Below are positions 15,901-24,788 of a DNA stretch of 28,366 nt, in pieces (position 1 is the first letter of the stretch; each line of letters starts with the position of its first letter). The notes beneath the pieces were generated by a model. It saw only the letters and a program-made list of their open reading frames with translations, did no database searches and was not told where the DNA came from. The stretch comes from Veillonellaceae bacterium (lineage in GTDB: Bacteria; Bacillota_C; Negativicutes; UBA1444). Where the stretch lies: NCBI GenBank assembly GCA_012798135.1, contig JAAZNU010000035.1, forward strand, positions 1 to 28,366, given 5' to 3'. The position numbers and the translations under genes were made by a program.

Positions 15901-16296
15901 TTGCAGGAAAAATCATGTGCAGACTTTCAGACGGCAGTAGAAGATTATTTAATTCGTCACCGAAGCATTCTTGATGTTTTAACCAAACACCAGGAAGCGG
16001 CAGCGCGGGTCAATCGCGCCGTCGCCAAAGCTGTGACAGAGTGCGGATGTATTTCCATTGTCGCCGAACGGCAAAAAATCCCCGCCGACGCCGAGTTCAA
16101 TAATTTAAAGACATTTATGTCCTCGCATCTCTCCGGCGAGTTGTGTGAAAATTGTCGGGATGTTCTGATCAATGAAATGGGACACTCACTGTTTTATCTG
16201 ACCGCGCTGTGCAATCTGACCGGTTTGGATCTGCAGACCGTTCTGCAGCACGAGACCAAGAACGTCCGTACTCTTGGCATTTTTAACCTTTCCTGA
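15901..16296 (+). CDS. Conserved Cys-rich small protein, MazG-like C-terminus, function unknown
   Basis: 131 aa from a TTG start at 15901, supported by GAGGTG 7 bases upstream and a consensus promoter; the open frame continues upstream to 15691 but lacks a start signal. I have seen relatives in clostridial genomes near disA/carD but know no function. Two cysteine pairs, C48-G-C50 and C82-x2-C85, could bind zinc or a cluster. The last 40 residues (INEMGHSLFYLTALCNLTGL) look like the helix pair of MazG-type all-alpha NTP pyrophosphatases, but the ExxxD acidic motif has His (95) where the Asp is expected, so catalysis is doubtful. It is the only plus-strand gene between 1 and 26 kb and ends in its own terminator. 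Confidence 0.75.
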   Translation: MQEKSCADFQTAVEDYLIRHRSILDVLTKHQEAAARVNRAVAKAVTECGCISIVAERQKIPADAEFNNLKTFMSSHLSGELCENCRDVLINEMGHSLFYLTALCNLTGLDLQTVLQHETKNVRTLGIFNLS

Positions 16297-16311
16297 CTTT
16301 TCGCCTGCCCG

Positions 16312-16343
16312 AGACGCTGCTTTGTGCAGCGTCTTTTTATTTG
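16312..16343 (+). terminator. Intrinsic terminator of the Cys-rich gene
   Basis: AGACGCTGC-TTTGT-GCAGCGTCT, a perfect 9-bp stem, followed by TTTTATTT. It begins 15 bases after the stop codon and faces the 3' end of disA, which starts at 16380. Confidence 0.9.
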
Positions 16344-16379
16344 CGGCGGAGCAAACCGACTGGTCCGGCAGCTGCCGAG

Positions 16380-17465
16380 TTAACCCGGCGCGTCAAAGAT
16401 CGTCTGTTCCCGCAATCGTTTGATCCCATCTCGGATCGCCCGGGCCCTGGCGCCGCCCACGCCTTCCACTTCGTCCAGCTCCGCCGGCGTAGCCCGATAA
16501 AGATGATTAACGGTCTTAAAATGGTTCACCAGGTTATCCACCACTAAATTGGGCAGGCGCGGAATCTGCCTTAGAATTCGGTATCCGCGGGGAATCACCG
16601 GTACGTCCGGCGTGCTGGGGGTGATTCCGTAACCCAGCAGACGGGCGACCGTATAACGGTCCAGTCCTTCCTCCGGCAACGCCTGCAACTGGCCGAGCAC
16701 CGATTCATGGCTGGCGATCGTCGGGTCCACGCAATAATCCTGAATCAAATCCCAGATGCCGACATTGCCGGGCAGGACCTCTTCCTTCTGCATGCTGACC
16801 AGTCTTCCCTCGTTGCCAAGTTCAATGATGTTCTGCTCAATTTCGGCGGCAATGCGGGCCACCCGCTCACCTTTGATCAGAACGTCCGCCACATCGCTCA
16901 AGGTAACCAGGTCATCCAGCTCCAGCACATTCAGGCTGTCCAGGCTTCTGGTCAGAGCTGTTTTGTAGCGTTCCAGAGTGTGCAGGGCCTGGTTGGCCCG
17001 AGCCAGAATGAACGTAATATCTTTGAGTGTATAACGCAGATTTCCCAAGTACATGGTAATAATGTTGCGGCGCTGGGAAATCGCCACCACCAGAGCGCCG
17101 GTTTGTTTGGCCGCCCGTTCGGCGGTCCGGTGCCGCGTACCCGTTTCCGTTGTGACAATGCCGGGGTCGGGGATCAGTTGCGCGTTCGCAAAAAGGATCT
17201 TTTTGCCGTCATTGGACAATATCAGTGCGCCGTCCATTTTCGCCAGTTCGTAAAAATTGGCGGGAGTATAATCGGCATTCAACGTAAACCCGCAATCCAC
17301 AATGCTCAGTGCTTCCGGCGAGTCATCCATCAGCACCAACGCCCCCATTTTGGCCCGCAGAATATTTTCCAGACCTTCGCGCAGAGCTGTGCCGGGCGCC
17401 AGTTTTTTCAGCATCTTGACAAAGCGGGCATCCCACAATTTTCCTTCCGGTGAAATCAATGTCAT
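16380..17465 (-). CDS. disA: DNA integrity scanning protein DisA (diadenylate cyclase)
   Basis: Makes cyclic di-AMP from two ATP and scans DNA for branched structures. 361 aa, usual length. The DAC domain carries the DGA motif (78-80 in AKMDGALIL) and the RHR motif (111-113 in TGTRHRTAER). A helical spine follows, and a C-terminal helix-hairpin-helix DNA-binding domain (LDEVEGVGGARARAIRDG). The ATG at 17463-17465 overlaps the radA stop in an ATGA, so the two are translationally coupled, as in Bacillus. No terminator was seen between its end and 16343 on this strand. Confidence 0.97.
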   Translation of the reverse strand: MTLISPEGKLWDARFVKMLKKLAPGTALREGLENILRAKMGALVLMDDSPEALSIVDCGFTLNADYTPANFYELAKMDGALILSNDGKKILFANAQLIPDPGIVTTETGTRHRTAERAAKQTGALVVAISQRRNIITMYLGNLRYTLKDITFILARANQALHTLERYKTALTRSLDSLNVLELDDLVTLSDVADVLIKGERVARIAAEIEQNIIELGNEGRLVSMQKEEVLPGNVGIWDLIQDYCVDPTIASHESVLGQLQALPEEGLDRYTVARLLGYGITPSTPDVPVIPRGYRILRQIPRLPNLVVDNLVNHFKTVNHLYRATPAELDEVEGVGGARARAIRDGIKRLREQTIFDAPG

Positions 17466-18823
17466 TGCAACCCCACCTCCATCGCCTGCGACAAACTTTT
17501 CACGCCGATGATTTCAACATTCACTGCCTCTTTGGCCAATTCGGTCAGATTGCCCGCTGGGACCAATATCTTTTGGAAACCCAGGCCGGCAGCCTCCCGG
17601 GCCCGCTGCACCACCCGAGGCACCATACGGATCTCGCCGGTCAGGCCGACTTCGCCCAGAGCAACCAGGGAACGGTCCACCGCGCAGTTTCGGAAACTAG
17701 AGGCAACGGCCAGAATCACCGCCAGATCCGCTGCCGGTTCATTCAACCGGAATCCTCCCACGGCATTGACGTATACATCCTGGTTTCCCAGCATCATGCC
17801 CTGCCGTTTTTCCAAAACCGCCAGCAACAGAGCCAGTCGGTTGGCGTCCATGCCGGCGGTGGTCCGACGGGGCAAGCCGAAACAGGTCGTGGATACCAGG
17901 GCCTGAATCTCGATCAGCAAAGGCCGAATTCCCTCCAGGCAGGCGGTAATGGCCGATCCGGAGGCAGTTTCGCCCCGTTCCGCCAATAGGAAGCGGGAAG
18001 GATTCTTGACTTCCACCAGCCCCTGGCGCTCCATAGAAAAAATTCCACTTTCCGCAATGGAGCCAAACCGGTTTTTAATTGGGCGCAATACGCGGAAAGC
18101 ATAGTTCCGTTCCCCTTCAAAATACAGCACGGTGTCCACCATATGTTCGAGCAGACGCGGACCGGCGATGCTGCCGTCCTTGGTCACATGACCCACGATG
18201 AAAACCGGAATATCGCTTTCCTTGGCGAACCGCAGCAAGCGGCCAGTCGCCTCGCGAACCTGGCTGATGCTGCCGGCCGCGCCAGGTACACCGGGACAGA
18301 ACATAGTCTGAATCGAATCAATGATCAACAAGGCGGGCCGCAGATCGGCCGCCGCCTGCAAAATAGACTCCAGGCTGGTTTCCGCGAGCACCCACAATTT
18401 TTCTTCGGCCGCGCCGGTGCGGCGGGCCCGCATGCCGGTCTGGGCAGCCGACTCTTCGCCGGAAACATAAAGCACTGCCCCGTTGCGCCGCGAAAAATGC
18501 GCGGCAGCCGACAGCAACAGGGTGGATTTGCCGATCCCCGGATCGCCGCCGACCAAAGTCAACGAACCGGTCACAATCCCGCCACCAAGTACACGGTCGA
18601 GTTCATCGATCCCAGTCGAATGGCGCAAATCTCCCGAATCGGGCAACTCCTGGATTCGCTGCGGTTTGGCTTTTTCTCCCGCCGGCGTCATGGCTGCCGG
18701 CTGTTCCCGGATTTTTTCCTCGACCATGGTATTCCATTGATTGCAATTCGGGCACCGTCCGAGCCATTTTGGCGAATCAAAGCCGCATTCACGGCACACA
18801 AAGATCGTTTTTGCTTTTGCCAC
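17462..18823 (-). CDS. radA: DNA repair protein RadA (Sms)
   Basis: RecA-like ATPase/helicase acting in branch migration during recombinational repair. 453 aa. Zinc finger C10-x2-C13 and C24-x2-C27 (CRECGFDSPKWLGRCPNC), Walker A GGDPGIGKST (92-101), the RadA-specific KNRFGS (250-255) and a C-terminal Lon protease-like domain (AVGGFRLNEPAADLA; LGEVGLTGEIR). The start is GTG at 18821-18823 with AAGGAG 7 bases upstream. It follows the clpC terminator by about 60 bp without a clear promoter of its own. Confidence 0.97.
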   Translation of the reverse strand: MAKAKTIFVCRECGFDSPKWLGRCPNCNQWNTMVEEKIREQPAAMTPAGEKAKPQRIQELPDSGDLRHSTGIDELDRVLGGGIVTGSLTLVGGDPGIGKSTLLLSAAAHFSRRNGAVLYVSGEESAAQTGMRARRTGAAEEKLWVLAETSLESILQAAADLRPALLIIDSIQTMFCPGVPGAAGSISQVREATGRLLRFAKESDIPVFIVGHVTKDGSIAGPRLLEHMVDTVLYFEGERNYAFRVLRPIKNRFGSIAESGIFSMERQGLVEVKNPSRFLLAERGETASGSAITACLEGIRPLLIEIQALVSTTCFGLPRRTTAGMDANRLALLLAVLEKRQGMMLGNQDVYVNAVGGFRLNEPAADLAVILAVASSFRNCAVDRSLVALGEVGLTGEIRMVPRVVQRAREAAGLGFQKILVPAGNLTELAKEAVNVEIIGVKSLSQAMEVGLQ

Positions 18824-18884
18824 GCGGGACTCCTTCCATCGGCCAGCCGGTCAGCGACCGGTATTGGCGGTTCCTGAAAATAAC

Positions 18885-18914
18885 AAAAAACACTCGTAGC
18901 GCTACGAGTGTTTT
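18885..18914 (-). terminator. Intrinsic terminator of clpC (28-bp perfect palindrome)
   Basis: A perfect self-complementary 28-mer (18887-18914) with core CACTCGTAGCGCTACGAGTG, flanked by A/T runs on both sides. On the minus strand it is followed by a T-run, ending the ctsR-mcsA-mcsB-clpC message. Symmetry allows it to work in both directions. Confidence 0.88.
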
Positions 18915-18942
18915 CGCCATTTCCGGCCGAATTTCCTGCCGG

Positions 18943-21396
18943 TTATTGTTTGCGAGTCAATGCCAGTCCCCGATCCGGCGAGATATCCACCAGCACCGTA
19001 TCGCCGGCGTTGACATCATTGCGCAACAACATGTCCGTGACAACATCCTCGACCATGTGTTGTATTGCCCGGCGCAGCGGCCGGGCGCCGTAGGCCGGAT
19101 CGAGTCCCTTGGCCAGGATTGCCGATTTGGCCGCGTCTGTCACCTCCAAGCCGATCCGGGCATCTTTTAGCCGCTTGGCGACCTGTGACAACATGATGTC
19201 GACGATTTGCTTCAGCTCGGCATCGCTCAGGCTGGAAAAAACGATGATTTCGTCGATGCGGTTGAGGAATTCCGGTCGGAAGGTTTTTTTGGCCTCCTCC
19301 AAAACCCGGGCTTTGGCGGCGTTATTCGCCGAAACCGCGGTGGCGGACTCGGTCAAAAAGCCCAACGGCGCATTTTCCTGCCGGAAATGACGGGACCCGA
19401 CGTTCGACGTCATGATGATCACGGCATTGCGAAAGTCAACCGTGCGGCCCTGACTATCCGTCAGACGCCCATCCTCCAGAACCTGCAGTAAAATATTAAA
19501 TACATCGTAATGCGCTTTCTCGATCTCATCCAGCAGAATTACCGCATACGGCTTGCGCCGCACGATATCCGTCAGCTGGCCGCCTTCCTCATACCCCACG
19601 TAGCCAGGCGGCGCTCCGACCAGTCTGGACACGGCATGCTTCTCCATGTACTCAGACATGTCCAGGCGAACCATGGCGGTTTCGTCATCGAACAGCGCTT
19701 CGGCCAACGCCCGCGCCAATTCGGTTTTGCCGACCCCCGTCGGTCCCAGAAAGATAAAGGAACCGATCGGCCGTTTGGGGTCCTTCAGGCCGGCCCGCGC
19801 CCTACGGACTGCCTTGGCCACGGCAGTAACCGCCTCGTTCTGGCCGACCACCCGTTCGTGCAGGATGCTTTCCAATTTGAGCAAGCGTTCCGACTCCTCG
19901 GTCGCCAACTTCTTCACCGGTACTCCCGTCCAGTTCGCCACAATATGTGCAATGTCCTCCGGAGTCACCAGAATCGTATCGCTGCCGGCCCGTTTCCATT
20001 CCCGCTGCTTGTTTTCCAATTCCTCGCGCAGTTGCTGCTCCTCATCGCGCAACCGGGCAGCCCGCTCGAATTCCTGAGCCGAAATCGCCGCTTCCTTTTC
20101 CGTCCGGGCGGCTTCCAGCTTCCGCTCAATATCCCTGACATCCGGCGGCGGCGAGAAAGTCTGCAGGCGTACCCGTGAGGCCGCTTCATCCATGACATCG
20201 ATCGCCTTGTCCGGCAAAAACCGGTCGGAGATATACCGTTTGGACAATTTCACGGCCGCCTTGATCGATTCATCAGTAATTTTCACCCGATGAAAAGCTT
20301 CATAACGGTCCCGTAAGCCCAGCAAAATGCTGACGGCATCCTCCTCGGAGGGCTCGCCGACCATGACCGGTTGAAATCGCCGTTCCAAAGCAGCATCCTT
20401 TTCGATATGCTTTTTGAATTCATTCAGAGTAGTCGCGCCAATGGCCTGCAGCTCACCCCGCGCCAGCGCCGGTTTCAAGATATTGGCGGCGTCGATCGCT
20501 CCTTCAGCCGCTCCGGCGCCAACCAACGTGTGCATCTCATCGATGAACAAAATCGTGTTGCGAGTCTGCCGAATCTCATGGAGGACTTTCTTCAGCCGCT
20601 CCTCGAATTCACCGCGATATTTGGTGCCGGCAACCACCGAAGCCAGATCCAGGGAAAAAATCCGCTTGTCGCGCAATGTTTCCGGAACTTTTCCCGCCAC
20701 AATCCGCTGGGCCAATCCTTCGGCCACGGCGGTTTTCCCAACTCCCGGCTCTCCGATCAAAACCGGATTGTTTTTTGTGCGCCGACTGAGGATCTGGATA
20801 ATGCGTTCGATCTCTTTTTCACGACCGATTACCGGATCGCTCTGACCGTCCTCCGCCATTTTATTGAGGTCGCGCCCAAATTCGTCGAGCATCGATGCCG
20901 CTTCCCGGCTGACATGCGAATGCAGTGACGTCTTGCCCGGCGCCGCCTGCCCGGCAGCGGCCACACCGCCCAACAGTTCGATGACCCGTTGCCGAGTCAG
21001 TTCAATATTGTCAATGCCTAGGCTGTTCAGAACCTGGGCGGCGATTCCTTCGCCTTCGCGCAACAGGCCCAGCAGGATGTGCTCGGTGCCGACATAATTG
21101 TGTCCAAGATGCTGTGCCTCATCCACCGCCAGCTCCAGAGCTTTCTTGGCTCGCGGCGTGTAGTTGACTTCAGCTTTGTTCTCCGTATCCCGACCGATCT
21201 TTTCCACAACCTGGGACCGGATGGCGGCGAGATTGACGTTCAGCGACGCCAACGCCTTGGACGAAACGCTGTCGGCATCGCTGACCAACCCGAGCAGCAA
21301 GTGCTCCGTGCCGATATAGTTGCTGCCGAGTTTTAGCGCTTCCTGCTGCGCCAACACTAAAACCCGTCTGGCTCTTTCCGTAAAACGATTAAACAT
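18943..21396 (-). CDS. clpC: ATP-dependent Clp protease ATPase subunit ClpC
   Basis: AAA+ unfoldase that feeds substrates, including McsB-arginine-phosphorylated proteins, to ClpP. 817 aa. Two N-terminal Clp repeats (about 1-145), first AAA domain with Walker A GEPGVGKT (215-222) and Walker B ILFIDE, a middle domain with coiled-coil UVR-like segment (about 420-470), and second AAA domain with GPTGVGKT (551-558). The ATG at 21394-21396 is chosen because AAAGGAGG lies about 10 bases upstream and the protein then starts [13 protein letters not shown] as in the family. It overlaps the mcsB stop by 8 bases. Last gene of the CtsR operon. Confidence 0.97.
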   Translation of the reverse strand: MFNRFTERARRVLVLAQQEALKLGSNYIGTEHLLLGLVSDADSVSSKALASLNVNLAAIRSQVVEKIGRDTENKAEVNYTPRAKKALELAVDEAQHLGHNYVGTEHILLGLLREGEGIAAQVLNSLGIDNIELTRQRVIELLGGVAAAGQAAPGKTSLHSHVSREAASMLDEFGRDLNKMAEDGQSDPVIGREKEIERIIQILSRRTKNNPVLIGEPGVGKTAVAEGLAQRIVAGKVPETLRDKRIFSLDLASVVAGTKYRGEFEERLKKVLHEIRQTRNTILFIDEMHTLVGAGAAEGAIDAANILKPALARGELQAIGATTLNEFKKHIEKDAALERRFQPVMVGEPSEEDAVSILLGLRDRYEAFHRVKITDESIKAAVKLSKRYISDRFLPDKAIDVMDEAASRVRLQTFSPPPDVRDIERKLEAARTEKEAAISAQEFERAARLRDEEQQLREELENKQREWKRAGSDTILVTPEDIAHIVANWTGVPVKKLATEESERLLKLESILHERVVGQNEAVTAVAKAVRRARAGLKDPKRPIGSFIFLGPTGVGKTELARALAEALFDDETAMVRLDMSEYMEKHAVSRLVGAPPGYVGYEEGGQLTDIVRRKPYAVILLDEIEKAHYDVFNILLQVLEDGRLTDSQGRTVDFRNAVIIMTSNVGSRHFRQENAPLGFLTESATAVSANNAAKARVLEEAKKTFRPEFLNRIDEIIVFSSLSDAELKQIVDIMLSQVAKRLKDARIGLEVTDAAKSAILAKGLDPAYGARPLRRAIQHMVEDVVTDMLLRNDVNAGDTVLVDISPDRGLALTRKQ

Positions 21397-22474
21397 CAAC
21401 GCTTCCTCCTTTGATCTGCTCACGGATCAATTTTGCCCGCAAACGGTTGCGCTCCAACTTGTCCAGTTTATCCGTAAGGGCCATTCTGTCTACCATACAG
21501 GATCGTGTTGCCAAAATAAGTTCGGTAAAGATAGTCGGTGAAAGTTCGCCAATAATCCCCAAGTCAACGCCTAGACGCACCGCCGACAACAGTCCCAGCG
21601 CCTCCTGTCCCGACATACTGCGGGAATAGCGCAAAATTCCGTAAGACCGCCAGATCCGGTCGGCCAGTTCTTCTCCCGAATCGCCCATCAGCATCCGTCG
21701 GGCCGCCCGTTCTTGCTCCACTATCTGCTTCGCCAACCCCAGAACATTATGGACGATTTCCGTCTCATTGAACCCCAGGGTCTGTTGGTTGGAAACCTGG
21801 AACACGTTGCCGTACGCCTCGGTTCCCTCGCCGTAAAATCCCCGCACCGCCATTCCCAGCTGAGTCGACGCCTCAATGATGCGGTGCATCTGTCCCATCA
21901 AGACCAGCGCCGGCAAATGCATCATGACGGAAGCCCGCAGTCCTGTGCCCAGGTTGGTCGGACAAGACGTCAAATAGCCCAGATCCTCGCTAAAGGCGAA
22001 CCCCAGCCGAGATTCCAGCAAATCGTCCGTTTCATCGGCCATTTGCCAGGCCGCTTTCAGGTCCAGGCCCGCCGTCAAACTTTGAATGCGAAAATGATCC
22101 TCCTCGTTCACCATGATGCTGACGGCGGTATCATCGCGGACGATCAAGGAACGACTCACCGGCTCCTGGACATGTTTCAGGCTGGTCAGATGTTTTTCCA
22201 CTAAAATCCGCCGTTCTTGCTCCGTCAATTTTTCCATATTCAACAACTGGTAGCGGTGCTTTTCCGCTGTCTGGAACAAATCCCGCACGGATGAGACGAT
22301 CCGGCTGTCGATCCTTTCCAGTTGTTCGGCGTCCGCTTGGCCCGGAAACGGAACTCCGTTCAGGTTACGCGCCAGGCGGATCCGGCTCGACAACACTACA
22401 TCGCCTTCCGGGCCCGCCTGCTCCATCCATTGCGGTACATGCGCCGTAAACAATTCCGATCCGTTATTGTCCAT
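21389..22474 (-). CDS. mcsB: Protein-arginine kinase McsB
   Basis: Phosphorylates arginines on misfolded proteins and on CtsR, tagging them for ClpCP. 361 aa. Guanido-kinase catalytic features: [13 protein letters not shown] near the N-terminus, [11 protein letters not shown] (substrate Glu loop) and [18 protein letters not shown] with the reactive-Cys region. The ATG at 22472-22474 has AAGGAG about 8 bases upstream; a longer frame is unsupported. It overlaps mcsA by 11 bases and clpC by 8, consistent with coupled translation. Confidence 0.96.
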   Translation of the reverse strand: MDNNGSELFTAHVPQWMEQAGPEGDVVLSSRIRLARNLNGVPFPGQADAEQLERIDSRIVSSVRDLFQTAEKHRYQLLNMEKLTEQERRILVEKHLTSLKHVQEPVSRSLIVRDDTAVSIMVNEEDHFRIQSLTAGLDLKAAWQMADETDDLLESRLGFAFSEDLGYLTSCPTNLGTGLRASVMMHLPALVLMGQMHRIIEASTQLGMAVRGFYGEGTEAYGNVFQVSNQQTLGFNETEIVHNVLGLAKQIVEQERAARRMLMGDSGEELADRIWRSYGILRYSRSMSGQEALGLLSAVRLGVDLGIIGELSPTIFTELILATRSCMVDRMALTDKLDKLERNRLRAKLIREQIKGGSVDV

Positions 22475-22988
22475 CGGTCCCCGCTCCTTCGGATTGCAGT
22501 TCCTTTTCCAGCAACCGGATCGTGTCGCGGATTTTTGCTGCACTCTCATAATCCTCGCATTGCACGCTGCGATCCAACTCCTGCCGCAGGCCTTTAACCT
22601 TCAAACGAAGCCGGACCGCGTTGCCGGCCTTGACCGGAACCTTGCCCGTGTGGCTGCTGGTTCCGTGGACCCGCCGCAAAATAGGCTCCAGTTGTTCATG
22701 AAAAACCTCATAGCAAACACTGCAGCCGATTTTCCCGGACCGGCTGAAATCCGCGAAATCCATGCCGCAATTGGGGCAGATCAATTCACTGGCGACCGAC
22801 GTATCAATTTCCTGGCTGAACATCGCCTTAACCAGATCATTGACGGAAAAATGAATGCCGGTGGAGAAACAGGCCTCCCCGGCAGACGACGCACACGTTT
22901 CGCACAAATGTTTCTCGGTCTTTACACCATTTACAACCTTGATTAAATGAACACACGCAGCATTGCTGCCGCATTCATCGCATAGCAT
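22464..22988 (-). CDS. mcsA: McsA, UVR-domain activator of McsB
   Basis: Zinc-binding activator of McsB arginine kinase and modulator of CtsR. 174 aa with four CxxC pairs: C3-x2-C6, C28/C31 (HLCETCA), CPNC and CSVC, followed by a helical linker and a C-terminal UVR motif (LRQELDRSVQCEDYESAAKI). ATG at 22986-22988 with AGGAGG about 9 bases upstream. Lies 13 bp after ctsR. Confidence 0.95.
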   Translation of the reverse strand: MLCDECGSNAACVHLIKVVNGVKTEKHLCETCASSAGEACFSTGIHFSVNDLVKAMFSQEIDTSVASELICPNCGMDFADFSRSGKIGCSVCYEVFHEQLEPILRRVHGTSSHTGKVPVKAGNAVRLRLKVKGLRQELDRSVQCEDYESAAKIRDTIRLLEKELQSEGAGTDGQ

Positions 22989-23001
22989 CTATCAAATCCT
23001 C

Positions 23002-23448
23002 CTATGAAAAATTCGACAATGTCGAAAAAATAGCCCGCAGACTCTGGACCCGCTCCTCCGGCGCCAGACGCTCCCGCATCAGCTGAACAAACTGCAGTAG
23101 CATGGCGGCCTCCCGCTGAGTCATCAACCCGCTGCTTCGAAGTTCCTCCACCAACAATTCCACTTCCGACTCCGTCTGGTCTGCAACCAGGCGGTTCACC
23201 ACGGTTTCAAAAACAGAATTGGCCATCGGCGTTCGGGCGATCCGAATGAAGCCGCCTGATCCGCGCCGGCTTTCCACCACAAAACCACGGGTCACCGTAA
23301 AACGGGTGTTCACCACATAACTGATCTGCGACGGGGCGCAAGCCAACTCCTGAGCCAGATCGTTGCGATTAACCACGATAGAGTTATCCTGCTGGCCGGA
23401 CAATCGTAGCAAGATGAATTTTTCGATATAATCCGCCAGGTTTCCCAT
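23002..23448 (-). CDS. ctsR: Transcriptional repressor CtsR
   Basis: Represses clp genes at normal temperature and is inactivated by heat or McsB. 148 aa. Winged helix with IVVNRNDLAQELACAPSQIS as the helix-turn-helix, then the glycine-rich heat-sensing wing ESRRGSGGFIRI, then a C-terminal dimerisation/McsB-binding part (SSGLMTQREAAMLL). The ATG at 23446-23448 has TTGGAGAG upstream. First gene of ctsR-mcsA-mcsB-clpC, with the promoter at 23491-23519 carrying CtsR-like repeats, so the operon is probably autoregulated. Confidence 0.96.
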   Translation of the reverse strand: MGNLADYIEKFILLRLSGQQDNSIVVNRNDLAQELACAPSQISYVVNTRFTVTRGFVVESRRGSGGFIRIARTPMANSVFETVVNRLVADQTESEVELLVEELRSSGLMTQREAAMLLQFVQLMRERLAPEERVQSLRAIFSTLSNFS

Positions 23449-23490
23449 GATCGACTCTCCAATTCAAAAATGATTTATCTCCGTGATTCT

Positions 23491-23519
23491 ATTTTATTTG
23501 ACTTTTCGACTTTTGGCAA
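23491..23519 (-). promoter_or_regulatory. ctsR operon promoter with CtsR-like repeats in the spacer
   Basis: TTGCCA (revcomp of 23514-23519), a 17-base spacer and TAAAAT (revcomp of 23491-23496). The spacer contains two direct heptamers on the minus strand, AGTCGAA (23511-23505) and AGTCAAA (23503-23497). They resemble CtsR half sites (RGTCAAA), but are spaced 8 bases start to start rather than the 10 of the Bacillus consensus. Confidence 0.6.
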
Positions 23520-23528
23520 GTCCCCGAT

Positions 23529-24710
23529 TTATTGCACTTCCAGCACCAAAAATTTCAAATAGTTTGTTTCGGGCGCCGCCGGCAGTGACGGATGGTCCTT
23601 GGCCTGAGAAAGATAGGCGACTTCCCGTACAGTTCGCCGCGCGTCCGCGGCCGCCTCCGCGACGATCGAATGAAAGAGGTCGCGATTCATATGGAAGGAG
23701 CAGGAGCACGTCACCAAAAAACCACCGGGCCGGATCATCTTCAGGCCCCGGAGATTGATTTCCTTGTAACCGCGGGCGGCGCTATCCACGGATGCCCGGC
23801 TCTTGGTGAAGGCCGGCGGGTCCAAAATGACCGTATCATATAATCGCCCGGCATCCGAATACTCCCGCAAAAGGTCGAAAGCGTTGGCTTCCAAAAACTC
23901 GCAACGCTCAGAAACTTGGTTTAGTTGAGCGTTGCGGGCCGCGATTTCAAGGGCTGCCGCCGAAATATCCACTCCCGTTACCTGCCTGGCGCCATAGGCG
24001 GCGGCATGTACGGCAAATGATCCAGTAAAGCAGAAGCAGTCCAACACTTCAGCGCCGGCCACAAAATTAGCCAGCAGACGCCGGTTCTCGCGTTGATCGT
24101 AAAAGAATCCCGTCTTTTGTCCATTTTCGATATCGGCCTGAAACAGCAGCCCATTCTCCCGGACCGTCAGCAGAGTATCGCCCTGACCTTTCAAAAATCC
24201 CTTTTGCAGCGGCAGCCCTTCGATAGTGCGCACAGGCGCATCGTTGCGCTCATAAATCAGTTCCGGTTGCAACAATTCGTCCAGAATGGACACAATCCAG
24301 TCCTTATAAATATCCATTCCCAGCGCCAGTGTCTGAATCACCAGGCAGGAACCGAATTTATCCACGACCAGTCCGGGCAAAAAGTCCGCTTCGGTAAAAA
24401 TCAGCCGGCAATATTCCGGCTCAGCCAAAAATCGCTGTCGATACTGCCAGGCATGGGCAATCCGACGCTCGAAGAAAGTGCGGTCAATGGGTTCTTCCTG
24501 CCGAGACAGCAACCGAACGGCGATTTGCGACCGGGGATTGATATAGCCTCGGCCCATGAATTGCTGACGGCTATTATACACATCCACGACATCGCCCGGC
24601 GAATATTTTCCCTTCACATAGTCGATCTCACTCTCATAGATCCAGGGATGCCCGGTTTCACACCCGTGCCGCCCATGCCGTTTCAGCTGAACCTTCGGAA
24701 TCGCATGCAT
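23529..24710 (-). CDS. Class I rRNA (cytosine-C5) methyltransferase, RlmI/YwbD-like with PUA domain
   Basis: SAM-dependent methyltransferase of the RlmI group (23S rRNA m5C1962 in E. coli). 393 aa, usual length. An N-terminal PUA domain (about 1-75; HPWIYESEID), a middle domain, then the Rossmann methyltransferase: SAM site AEVLDCFCFTGSFAVHAA, GVDIS, and catalytic LDPPAF with TCSCSFHM. The ATG at 24708-24710 is favoured because GGAGG lies 9 bases before it; an upstream ATG at 24723 has no site. It follows fprA after a terminator and is the last gene before the convergent-free gap to ctsR (23449-23528). Substrate base is inferred from family. Confidence 0.88.
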   Translation of the reverse strand: MHAIPKVQLKRHGRHGCETGHPWIYESEIDYVKGKYSPGDVVDVYNSRQQFMGRGYINPRSQIAVRLLSRQEEPIDRTFFERRIAHAWQYRQRFLAEPEYCRLIFTEADFLPGLVVDKFGSCLVIQTLALGMDIYKDWIVSILDELLQPELIYERNDAPVRTIEGLPLQKGFLKGQGDTLLTVRENGLLFQADIENGQKTGFFYDQRENRRLLANFVAGAEVLDCFCFTGSFAVHAAAYGARQVTGVDISAAALEIAARNAQLNQVSERCEFLEANAFDLLREYSDAGRLYDTVILDPPAFTKSRASVDSAARGYKEINLRGLKMIRPGGFLVTCSCSFHMNRDLFHSIVAEAAADARRTVREVAYLSQAKDHPSLPAAPETNYLKFLVLEVQ

Positions 24711-24748
24711 GGTATATTCCTCCATTATTTTTTCGTTCTCATAACGAC

Positions 24749-24773
24749 AAAAAGAGGGCCGATTGGGCCCTCT
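24749..24773 (-). terminator. Intrinsic terminator of fprA
   Basis: Minus strand AGAGGGCC-CAATC-GGCCCTCT followed by TTTT. Perfect 8-bp GC-rich stem, 15 bases after the fprA stop and immediately ahead of the methyltransferase gene. Confidence 0.88.
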
Positions 24774-24788
24774 TCGTTTCGCATCGTT

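Noticed and set aside
19510..20178. Long plus-strand open frames opposite clpC and other minus-strand genes
   Set aside because: They are antisense shadows of high-GC coding sequence; the proteins show no recognisable domains and no start signals.
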